A DNA stretch of 64,000 nt from contig NZ_CP097322.1 in NCBI RefSeq assembly GCF_023515955.1, positions 1,862,001-1,926,000 of the forward strand, in the 5' to 3' direction. Below, piece after piece: positions 8,520 through 15,612 of the stretch. Position 1 is the stretch's first letter, and each line of letters begins with the position of its first letter. Position numbers and translations under genes: made by a program. Below the pieces are notes generated by a model. The model did not search any database. It saw only the letters and a list, made by a program, of their open reading frames with translations, and was not told the origin of the DNA. Source of the stretch: Streptomyces sp. RerS4. Lineage in GTDB: Bacteria; Actinomycetota; Actinomycetes; Streptomycetales; Streptomycetaceae.

Positions 8520-9230
8520 TTATGGAGCGGTGGGGACGGCGCAGGCGCCGTCGGGGGTGCAGGCGTCGGCCGCCGGGGCCGGCTCGGGGACCTCGCGGCC
8601 GGCCCAGGCCTGTTCCAGGGCCTGCGTGAACACCTCGGCCGGCTGGCCTCCGGAGATTCCGTAGCGGCGGTCGAGGACGAAGAACGGGACGGCGTTGGCG
8701 CCGAGTTCGGCCGCCTCGCGCTCGTCGGCGCGGACCTCGTCGGCGTAGGCGGAGTCATCGGCGAGGACCGTACGGACCTCGGTCTCCTCCAGGCCGGCCT
8801 CGACGGCGAGCGTCACCAGCACCTCGGGGTCGAAGACGGAGCGCTCCTCGGCGAAGTTGGCGCGGAAGACGAGGTCGAGCAGTTCCTCCTGGCGGCCCCG
8901 GGCGGCGGCGAGGTGCAGCAGGCGGTGGATGTCGAAGGTGTTGCCGTGGTCGCGTCCCTCGATCCGGTACTCCAGGCCGTCGGCGCGCGCGGCGGCGGCC
9001 ACGTGCTCCTCCATGCCGCGCGCCTCGTCGAGGGTGCGGCCGTACTTCTTGGCGAGCATGTCGACGACGGGTGCGGTGACGCCCTTGGGGCCGTGCGGGT
9101 CGAGCTCGAAGGAACGGAAGACGACCTCGATCTCGTCACGGTGCGCGAAATCGGCCAGCCCCTTGGTGAAACGGGCCTTGCCGATGTAGCACCACGGGCA
9201 GGCGATGTCGCTCCAGATCTCGACGCGCAT
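8520..9230 (-). CDS. FrnE-like DsbA-family oxidoreductase
   Basis: 236 residues of the DsbA/FrnE group, cytoplasmic with no signal peptide. The thioredoxin-fold start MRVEIWSDIACPWCYIG carries the CPWC redox pair at residues 11-14. A helical insert (about 50-140) and a C-terminal YGISGGQPAEVF cis-Pro-region motif follow. Relatives act as disulfide isomerases or glutathione S-transferase-like enzymes, and FrnE was named from a polyketide cluster. The ATG at 9230 is chosen because AGAAGGAAC precedes it and because upstream in-frame residues do not fit the fold. Upstream lies an imperfect inverted repeat. Confidence 0.88.
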   Translation of the reverse strand: MRVEIWSDIACPWCYIGKARFTKGLADFAHRDEIEVVFRSFELDPHGPKGVTAPVVDMLAKKYGRTLDEARGMEEHVAAAARADGLEYRIEGRDHGNTFDIHRLLHLAAARGRQEELLDLVFRANFAEERSVFDPEVLVTLAVEAGLEETEVRTVLADDSAYADEVRADEREAAELGANAVPFFVLDRRYGISGGQPAEVFTQALEQAWAGREVPEPAPAADACTPDGACAVPTAP

Positions 9231-9264
9231 GTTCCTTCTTCTCTCCGGTTCGCGGACTGAACGA

Positions 9265-9290
9265 TTGAAAGCGTACGGTTTTCGCTTCAA
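9265..9290. promoter_or_regulatory. Candidate operator upstream of the FrnE-like gene
   Basis: TTGAAAGCG (9265-9273) and CGCTTCAA (9283-9290) form an inverted repeat with a one-base bulge, 35-60 bases upstream of the FrnE-like ATG. The region is locally AT-rich against the genome, as expected of a promoter. The regulator is unknown. Confidence 0.35.
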
Positions 9291-9344
9291 CCATCCGTCC
9301 CAACCACCCGCCGGTGCGTCCCATTCCCGTCCCGTTCCCGGACG

Positions 9345-9839
9345 TCAGGGGGTGGGTGTGCGCTCCGCCACCCGGAGCCACAGGGTGAGGTGGGAGCCGG
9401 AGGGGGTGGTGTCCGGGTCGGGGCGCCAGCCGTGGGAGGCGTAGAAGGCCTGGGCGCGGAGGTTGTGCTCGTAGACCTCCAGGCGGACGCGGTCGACGCC
9501 CGCACGGCGCCAGGCGTCGAGGCACGCGGCGTGCAGGGCGGCGCCGGTGCCCTGGCGCCAGTGGTCGGGGTCGACGTGGAGCTGGGTGAGGGTGGTCAGG
9601 CCGTCGGCGGTGAGGAAGGCCGCCACGCCCGTGACCCGGCCGTCCCGCTCGGCGCAGAACACCGCGCCCTCGCTCGCGTCCCGGGCCACGGCCCGGGACC
9701 AGCCCTCGCGGTAGCGGGCGATCTCCACCGAGCCCGCGTGGGCGCCCTCGGCGAGGTGGCCCCGGTAGTAGGTGGCACGGGCGCGGGCGTGGAGGGCGGC
9801 GATGGCGTCGAGGTCGGAAGGCAGCGCGGTCCTGATCAT
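9345..9839 (-). CDS. GNAT-family N-acetyltransferase
   Basis: 164 residues covering one GNAT domain. Beta strands with RVTGVAAFLTA (about 70-80), the acetyl-CoA loop LHVDPDHWRQGTGAALH (Q/R-x-x-G-x-G/A form, 91-107) and the C-terminal VYEHNLRAQAFYASHGWRPD are canonical. The substrate is unknown. It lies downstream of the penicillin-binding protein gene on the same strand, but a strong hairpin at 9850-9883 separates them. Confidence 0.85.
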   Translation of the reverse strand: MIRTALPSDLDAIAALHARARATYYRGHLAEGAHAGSVEIARYREGWSRAVARDASEGAVFCAERDGRVTGVAAFLTADGLTTLTQLHVDPDHWRQGTGAALHAACLDAWRRAGVDRVRLEVYEHNLRAQAFYASHGWRPDPDTTPSGSHLTLWLRVAERTPTP

Positions 9840-9849
9840 GAGAAGGGGA

Positions 9850-9883
9850 ACGCGCCGGAAACCCTGTTCGGTTCCCGGCGCGT
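9850..9883 (-). terminator. Hairpin terminator after the PBP gene
   Basis: ACGCGCCGG (9850-9858) pairs with CCGGCGCGT (9875-9883), and the inner bases AAACC/GGTTC extend the stem around a CTGTTC loop. It is 21 bases beyond the PBP stop and just before the GNAT start on the minus strand. Confidence 0.7.
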
Positions 9884-9903
9884 CGGCCTCGCGGCAGCTG
9901 TGG

Positions 9904-11352
9904 CTACTTCTTCAGCCACGCCGCCATCATCTTCTGGGCGATCGGCGCGGCCAGCTTGCCGCCGCCGATCTCGGAGCGGTCGGTGTCCGAGTTCTCGATC
10001 ATCACGGCCACGGCGATCTGCTTGCCACCGGCCTTGGCGTACGAGGTGAACCAGGCGAGCGGCGGGATGTTGTTGTCCACGCCGCGCTGGGCGGTGCCCG
10101 TCTTGCCGCCCACCTCGGCGCCCGGCACCTGGGCGGGCTTGCCGCCGCCCTCGGTGGCGACCGTGCGCATGGCGTCCTGGAGCATCGAGGCGGTCTTCGC
10201 GTCCATGACCTGCTGCGACTTCGGGTCCTTGAAGCTCTCCAGCACGTTCCCGTCGGCGTCGGTCACCTCGGAGACCATGTGCGGGGCGACCAGCTTGCCG
10301 CCGTTCTCGATGGCGGCGGTCACCATGGCCATCTGGAGCGGGGTCGCCTGGACGTCGAACTGGCCGATACCGGTCTGCGCGACCTGGTCGACGGACAGCT
10401 TCTTCGACGGGTACTTGCTGGGCGGGTTGGTGCGGACCGGGGTGTCGATCTGCGTGTTGAAGCCGAGCTTCTCGGCCATCGCCCGCATCTTGTCCTGGCC
10501 CAGCTTGGAGGCCAGTTCCGCGAAGACGTTGTTGCAGGACAGCTTGAGGGCGGTGCGGGCCGAGACGTTGTTGCAGGCCGCGTCGCCCGCCTCGCTGGGC
10601 AGCTTCGTGCGGGTGCCGGGGATCGTGTACGGGGCCGCGATGCCGGTCTGCGCGTCGATGCTGGTGACGAGGCCGTTCTCGATGGCCGCCGCCAGGGTGA
10701 CCAGCTTGAACGTGGAGCCGGGTGCCTGCGGCTTGCGCAGCGCCACGTTCTCCATGGCCTTGCCCTTGTCGGCCGACAGTTCCTGCCAGGCGGCGGCGTC
10801 GTTGGCGCCGGCGATGCGGCCCGGGTCGTAGGAGGGGTTGTTGACGACGCCGAGGATCGCGCCGGTCGCCGGGTCGATGGCCACGGCCGCGCCCTGCTTG
10901 CCGTCGAGGGCGTCGTAGGCGGCCTTCTGTACGTCCTTGTCGATGGTGGTCAGCACGTTGCCCGGGTCGGCGCGCTTGTTGGTGAGGGTGTCCATGATCG
11001 TCTTCAGCCGGCTGTCGGAGCCGTTGAGGATGTTCTTGTAGACGCCCTCCAGCATGCTCGTGCCGTAGGCCTGGGAGCTGTAGCCGGTGATCGGCGCGTA
11101 GAGGGGGCCGTCGACGTAGGTCCGCTTGTACCCGAAGTCCTTGCCGCCCGTCTTCGTGGAACCGGTGATCGCCTCCCCGCCCACGATGATGTTCCCCAAC
11201 GGGTTCTCGTACTGCCCGATGAGGTTGCGCCGGTTGTTCTTGTCGTCTGCGAGGGCCTGGCCTTGATATGCCTGCACCCAGGTCACCCGCACCATGAGGG
11301 CCAGCACCAGAAGCAGACAGAAGACCGACGCACGCCTGATCGTCTTGTTCAT
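9904..11352 (-). CDS. Class B penicillin-binding protein (PbpA/FtsI-like transpeptidase)
   Basis: Peptidoglycan D,D-transpeptidase of 482 residues with one N-terminal membrane anchor (residues 8-28) and an extracytoplasmic body. The three catalytic boxes are intact: STFK (Ser213, Lys216), SCN (Ser272, Asn274) and KTGT (Lys417). The N-terminal dimerisation/pedestal part (30-150) is short, as in the PbpA group rather than the cell-division FtsI. Cysteines at 260 and 273 could form a disulfide next to the SxN loop. The ATG at 11352 precedes the anchor MNKTIRRAS; the open frame upstream overlaps the response regulator and is not coding. It likely acts in lateral or sporulation wall synthesis. Confidence 0.92.
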   Translation of the reverse strand: MNKTIRRASVFCLLLVLALMVRVTWVQAYQGQALADDKNNRRNLIGQYENPLGNIIVGGEAITGSTKTGGKDFGYKRTYVDGPLYAPITGYSSQAYGTSMLEGVYKNILNGSDSRLKTIMDTLTNKRADPGNVLTTIDKDVQKAAYDALDGKQGAAVAIDPATGAILGVVNNPSYDPGRIAGANDAAAWQELSADKGKAMENVALRKPQAPGSTFKLVTLAAAIENGLVTSIDAQTGIAAPYTIPGTRTKLPSEAGDAACNNVSARTALKLSCNNVFAELASKLGQDKMRAMAEKLGFNTQIDTPVRTNPPSKYPSKKLSVDQVAQTGIGQFDVQATPLQMAMVTAAIENGGKLVAPHMVSEVTDADGNVLESFKDPKSQQVMDAKTASMLQDAMRTVATEGGGKPAQVPGAEVGGKTGTAQRGVDNNIPPLAWFTSYAKAGGKQIAVAVMIENSDTDRSEIGGGKLAAPIAQKMMAAWLKK

Positions 11353-11414
11353 CCCCCAGAAGGACGCGTCAGCGACCCCGGACGTTCCGCTCTGCCCCGA
11401 TTGTGTCCGGCTTC

Positions 11415-12080
11415 TCAGCTTTTCTTCAGGATGAAGCCTCCCTCGTAGGCGGCGATGACGGCCTGGGTGCGGTCCCGTGAGCCCGTCTTGGCGAGGACGC
11501 CCGCCACGTGCGTCTTGATCGTCTGCGGGCCGACGCCGAGGCGCTCGCCGATCTCCTGGTTGGTGAGCCCGTTGGCCATGAGGCGCAGGACCTCCGCCTC
11601 GCGCTCGGTGAGCCGGCCGGCCCAAGGCGGGGCGGCCGGCCGCGTGGCCGCCGCGTGGGCGGCGGCCAGGGAGCGGACGGCCGCCGGGAAGAGCAGCGAG
11701 TCGCCCCGGGCGACGAGCCGGATCGCGCCGATCAGCTCGTCGGGGTCGGCCCGCTTGAGGAGGAACCCGCAGGCGCCGGCGCGCAGCGCGTCGTAGACGT
11801 AGGCGTCGTTCTCGAAGGTGGTGACGACGACGATCCGCGGCGGGTCGGCCATGGACCTCAGGATCTGCTCGGTGGCCCGGATGCCGTCGATCTCGGGCAT
11901 CCGGACGTCCATCAGGACGACGTCGGGGGCGAGGGCGCGGACGACCGAGACGGCCTCGGCGCCGGAGGCGGCCTCGCCGACGACCTCCAGATCGGCTTCG
12001 GCGTCGAGGATGACCCGCAGGGCGGTGCGGACCATCCGCTCGTCGTCGGCGACGACCACGCGCAGCGGCGGCCGGCTCAT
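11415..12080 (-). CDS. LuxR/NarL-type response regulator
   Basis: 221 residues. The receiver domain (1-120) has acidic Asp12/Asp13, phospho-acceptor Asp58 in VVLMDVRMPEIDG and Lys109. The C-terminal LuxR helix-turn-helix (about 155-215) contains LTEREAEVLRLMANGLTNQE. Its ATG overlaps the kinase stop by four bases (ATGA, 12077-12080), so the pair is translationally coupled. It ends 62 bases before the PBP start, so the PBP may be in the same transcript or a target, though this is inference. Confidence 0.92.
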   Translation of the reverse strand: MSRPPLRVVVADDERMVRTALRVILDAEADLEVVGEAASGAEAVSVVRALAPDVVLMDVRMPEIDGIRATEQILRSMADPPRIVVVTTFENDAYVYDALRAGACGFLLKRADPDELIGAIRLVARGDSLLFPAAVRSLAAAHAAATRPAAPPWAGRLTEREAEVLRLMANGLTNQEIGERLGVGPQTIKTHVAGVLAKTGSRDRTQAVIAAYEGGFILKKS

Positions 12081-13462
12081 CGGACACCCCCGTCCGCGAC
12101 AACGCCGGTGCCGCCGGTGTGGCCGGTGCTGCCGCTGTGGCCGGTGTGGCCCAGCGGCAGGACGGCGCGCAGCCGCCAGCCCCCTTCGTACGGCCCGGCC
12201 TCGATCCGGCCGCCGAGCAGGGCGGCCCGCTCGGCGGCGCCCTTCAGGCCGCGGCCACCGGTGCTGCGCTCCGCCCGCCCGTCGGGGCCGGGGCGGGAGG
12301 GCGCGGGCGGATTGGTCAACAGGATCTCCAGTTCTCGCTGTCCGTCGGTGGTGTGCAGCCGGATGTCCAGGGCGACCGGGCCGGCGCCGTGGCGCAGGGC
12401 GTTGCTCAGGCCCTCCTGGACGATGCGGTACGCCTCGCGGGAGGTGATCGCCGGGAGCTGTGACCAGTCCCCGAGTCGCCCCGGGTCCTGCCGGCAGGTG
12501 ACGAGGGTGCCGCCTGCCCGGGTGCGGGCCAGGAGGCCGTCGAGGTCGGCGGCCAGGGTCGGAGCGGGTGCGGTGTCGGCGCGGTTCGGGTCGCCGTCAC
12601 GCAGCAGGCCTAGCACGGCGTCCAGTTCGCCCACGGTGCGCCGGGTGGTGTCCTGGATCGCGGTGAGCGCCTCGCGGACGAACTCCGGGTCGCTGTCGAG
12701 CACCCGCCGGGCAGCCGCCGCCTGGAGGGTGACGGCGCTCAGCGCGTGCCCGACGGCGTCGTGCAACTCCCGCGCCAGCCGGTTGCGCACGGCCAGCTCG
12801 GCGGCCCGTTCCTCGGCGGCCGCGAGCCGGTCCGCCGCCGTCGGCCCGAGGAGTACGGGGGCCAGCCGGGCCAGTAGCATTCCGACCGCGCCGCAGCACA
12901 GGGCCAGCGCGACCAGCAGGCCCGCCCCGAGCATCGGGGCGACGACGGGCGCGGCCTCGGTGCTGAACCACCCGAAGCCGTACCGGGTCTCGCGCAGGGA
13001 GGGCACCAACGGCAGGGCGATCAACACGACCGCCATGGGCGGTATGGCGAGGCTCACCCCGCTGATCAGCGCCCCGACCCCCAGGTGGAGGGTCCACCAG
13101 GCCGAGGCGCGCCACCGGGCGGCCCACGAGCGGGCCGGCCCCTCGGCCAGCCGGTCCCCCGGCACCCCGCACAGGGGCCGCACCGCGGCCACCGACAGCG
13201 GCCTGACCAACCCGAACAGTCCGGTGACAGCCACCAGCGGCAGGGCCGCCGCATAGGCGACGAGGGTCAGCGGCAGGGAGTTCAGGACATCGGATCGGGT
13301 CGCCAGGGTGACGAAGACCTGACTGAGGAGGATGTAGGGCATCATCAGGGCCCCGCCGAGGACCAGGTGCACCCACCGCAGCCGGGCCTGTGCCCGGAAC
13401 CAGGCCCGGGACCGGGCCCGGGGTGGTCGGAGGGTGTGAAGCAGCCGGCCGCCCCCGCTCAT
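12077..13462 (-). CDS. NarL-partner sensor histidine kinase (HisKA_3)
   Basis: 461 residues. Six or so membrane segments occupy residues 35-205 (for example 37-53, 62-85, 125-153, 172-203). The HisKA_3 dimerisation helix follows with phospho-acceptor His234 in LARELHDAVGHALS, then an ATPase domain with N-box EGLSNALRHG and G-box GGRGLKGAAERAALLGG. The C-terminus ends in a Gly/Thr/His-rich tail (GHTGHSGSTGHTGGTG). No extracellular sensor domain is seen, so it probably senses within the membrane. It starts 12 bases after the membrane protein gene, forming a three-gene unit with the regulator. Confidence 0.9.
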   Translation of the reverse strand: MSGGGRLLHTLRPPRARSRAWFRAQARLRWVHLVLGGALMMPYILLSQVFVTLATRSDVLNSLPLTLVAYAAALPLVAVTGLFGLVRPLSVAAVRPLCGVPGDRLAEGPARSWAARWRASAWWTLHLGVGALISGVSLAIPPMAVVLIALPLVPSLRETRYGFGWFSTEAAPVVAPMLGAGLLVALALCCGAVGMLLARLAPVLLGPTAADRLAAAEERAAELAVRNRLARELHDAVGHALSAVTLQAAAARRVLDSDPEFVREALTAIQDTTRRTVGELDAVLGLLRDGDPNRADTAPAPTLAADLDGLLARTRAGGTLVTCRQDPGRLGDWSQLPAITSREAYRIVQEGLSNALRHGAGPVALDIRLHTTDGQRELEILLTNPPAPSRPGPDGRAERSTGGRGLKGAAERAALLGGRIEAGPYEGGWRLRAVLPLGHTGHSGSTGHTGGTGVVADGGVR

Positions 13463-13474
13463 GTCCCGCGCTCC

Positions 13475-14518
13475 TCAGCCCGTGTGACGGGAGCGCAGGG
13501 ACCGTATGAGGACGGTCGACGCGAGCAATCCCGTGATCGTCTGCCCAGCGTAGGTCAGGAACATCGCCGCGGTGACCTGCTCACCGGTACCCCCGTCCGG
13601 CGCGAGGACGGCCAGCATCAGCCAGGCGCCCCAGTTCAGTGCGGCGGCGGCGCAGATCCACGTGAGGGCCAGCGGCCGGCGGGCCGGCAGTCGGCCGCCC
13701 CGGGCCAACACCACCGCACCGACGGCGGCTCCGAGCACGCACAGCGCGTGCGTGGCCGACACCACGCCCGTCTCCGCCGAGTACACCGCTCCCCTCCCCG
13801 CGGGCAGCCCGGCGCCGCCCCCGAAGGCCCAGTACAGGTGTATCGCGCCCACCACCGCGCCCGTCACGGCCGCGACTCCCGCCACCACCCCCGTGGGAGA
13901 CGGGAGCCGCCGGCCGAGCGCGCCCTGCCAGACGCCGCCCCAACGCTGTCGCGCGTAGGGGACGAACAGCCCTGCCAGGGCGAGACCTTGGACGATGAAG
14001 CCGCCGTACACGACGCCGTAGACCCACGGGTCGAGGAAGGGCTCCTGGGCGGCCCGCGCCGCCTCTCCCGCGCCCATTCCGAGGGCTCTCACGAGGAGTT
14101 GGGCCGGGAAGGCGACAGTGATCGGGGTGAGCAGTCCGGTGGCCACGAAGACCGGGAACGTGAGCAGCGGGGCCGGCACCCGCAGGCCCCAGGGGCGGGT
14201 CAGCACCAGCACGAGCAGGATCACGCAGGCATCCATCGCCAGCGTCACCGAGTTGGCCACGACGAAGAACGCTCCGGGCTCCAGCAGCACGCTGCCCGCC
14301 GGTATCCCGAGGTCGCTCCCGGCCAGCCAGGCCGCCTTGAGCGCCAGGTACGGCAGGGTGGCGGCCATGGCGGCGGCTCGCAGGACCCGCCGCCCCCTGC
14401 CGATCCGGGGAGCGGAGAGGGCCCTCGGGCGGGAGGCCGTGGTCGTCGTGCCGTAGGTGGGTCCGGTCGGGCCGGCGGAGTCCGTCAGGCCCTTCGAGGA
14501 GTCGCGTCGTGTGGTCAT
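13475..14518 (-). CDS. Polytopic membrane protein of unknown function
   Basis: 347 residues with a Ser/Thr-rich cytoplasmic N-terminus (1-45) and about eight hydrophobic segments (roughly 50-65, 80-103, 115-135, 165-185, 205-225, 243-265, 280-300, 310-335). I do not recognise the family. It lies 12 bases upstream of the histidine kinase on the same strand, so it is likely co-transcribed and may be an accessory sensor or a transport component of that system. The ATG at 14518 (MTTRRDSSKG) is preferred to a GTG upstream because it follows GTGGGGAC. Confidence 0.75.
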   Translation of the reverse strand: MTTRRDSSKGLTDSAGPTGPTYGTTTTASRPRALSAPRIGRGRRVLRAAAMAATLPYLALKAAWLAGSDLGIPAGSVLLEPGAFFVVANSVTLAMDACVILLVLVLTRPWGLRVPAPLLTFPVFVATGLLTPITVAFPAQLLVRALGMGAGEAARAAQEPFLDPWVYGVVYGGFIVQGLALAGLFVPYARQRWGGVWQGALGRRLPSPTGVVAGVAAVTGAVVGAIHLYWAFGGGAGLPAGRGAVYSAETGVVSATHALCVLGAAVGAVVLARGGRLPARRPLALTWICAAAALNWGAWLMLAVLAPDGGTGEQVTAAMFLTYAGQTITGLLASTVLIRSLRSRHTG

Positions 14519-14572
14519 GTCCCCACGGTCCCGTGTCCGGCTCCGCGCCACCTCCCCCACGAAGGTGAACCG

Positions 14573-14592
14573 CCTCCCCCACGCGGGGGAGG
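14573..14592 (-). terminator. Hairpin after the IclR gene
   Basis: CCTCCCCC (14573-14580), loop ACGC, GGGGGAGG (14585-14592). It is downstream of the IclR-type gene stop (14634, minus strand) and upstream of the membrane-protein gene. Confidence 0.6.
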
Positions 14593-14633
14593 AACCCCGA
14601 CCCCGAGGAGGATCAGCGGCCCGCCCTCGGAGC

Positions 14634-15476
14634 TCACATCCTGCGCGTCACCACCGACAGCCGGTCGCGCGCCTCGAACAGCGCCGCCTTGATGGCCCGT
14701 TCGTGCTCCGGCGTCAGCCGCGCCACCGGCACCGAGCAGCTCACCGCGTCCCGCGCCGGCGTGCGGTAGGGGATGGCCACCCCGAAGCAGCGCAGCCCGA
14801 GCGTGTTCTCCTCCCGGTCCACGGCGTACCCCTGCTCCCGCACCAGCGCGAGTTCCTCCACCAACCGCTCCCGGTCGGTGATCGTGTGCTCCGTGACCGC
14901 CTCCAGCCGCTTCGGCAACAGCCCGCGCACCTCCTCGTCGGTGTGCGTGGCCAGCAACGCCTTGCCGAGCGCGGTGGAGTGGACCGGCAGCCGCCGCCCG
15001 ACGCGGGTGAAGGGGCGCAGGTAGTGCCGGGAGGGTCGGGTGGCGAGGTAGACGACGCTCGTCCCGTCCAGCCGGGCCAGGTGGATGGTCTCGGTGGTGT
15101 CGTCGGAGAGCCGGTCCAGGGTGGGTCGGGCGGCGGCGACGACCTCGTCCCCGTCGATGTACGAGCTGCCGACCAGCAGGGCCCGTACGCCGATGCCGTA
15201 CCGCGTGCCGGTGGCGTCCGTCTCCACCCACCCCAGGTTCACCAGGGTCCGCAGGAGCATGTACAGGCTCGACTTGGGCAGGGAGAGGTCGCTCTGGATG
15301 TCGGCGAGGCTGTGCAGACCGGGCCGCGCCGCGAAGTGTTCCAGCAGCAGGACCGTGCGCACCGCCGACTTCACCGGCGCGGCCGTCAGCGGCCCGCCGC
15401 TCTCCGCGCCGCTCTCCGCGCCGGCCTCTCCACCGGCCCCGGGGACGTCAGGGCCCCCGGCCTGGACTGTGGTCAT
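14634..15476 (-). CDS. IclR-family transcriptional regulator
   Basis: 280 residues. A Gly/Ala/Glu-rich N-terminal tail (1-33) precedes an IclR winged helix (about 35-95, with LADIQSDLSLPKSSLYMLLRTL) and an effector-binding GAF-like domain (100-275) with the family signature GKALLATHTDEE. It is divergent from the aldehyde dehydrogenase, and a perfect palindrome lies in the 136-base gap, so it most likely controls that gene and itself. The ATG at 15476 follows GGGGAAG. The inducer is probably a substrate or intermediate of the dehydrogenase pathway. Confidence 0.88.
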   Translation of the reverse strand: MTTVQAGGPDVPGAGGEAGAESGAESGGPLTAAPVKSAVRTVLLLEHFAARPGLHSLADIQSDLSLPKSSLYMLLRTLVNLGWVETDATGTRYGIGVRALLVGSSYIDGDEVVAAARPTLDRLSDDTTETIHLARLDGTSVVYLATRPSRHYLRPFTRVGRRLPVHSTALGKALLATHTDEEVRGLLPKRLEAVTEHTITDRERLVEELALVREQGYAVDREENTLGLRCFGVAIPYRTPARDAVSCSVPVARLTPEHERAIKAALFEARDRLSVVTRRM

Positions 15477-15576
15477 ACGACTGCTTCCCCTCTGGTCGGC
15501 CGTATCGCCTCTTGTCACGCGGTGGACGCGGAAATAAAGTCCGCAGCAGCAGTGATCATTCATCCACCGGAACGGC

Positions 15577-15592
15577 GTTCAGAATACTGAAC
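15577..15592. promoter_or_regulatory. Candidate IclR operator
   Basis: GTTCAG-AATA-CTGAAC, a perfect 6-bp inverted repeat with a 4-base spacer, placed 20 bases before the aldehyde dehydrogenase ATG and about 100 bases from the IclR start. Its size and place fit an IclR-type operator. It would overlap the start-proximal part of the dehydrogenase leader, implying repression. Confidence 0.6.
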
Positions 15593-15612
15593 GATCCAGG
15601 AGGTAGCGGGCC

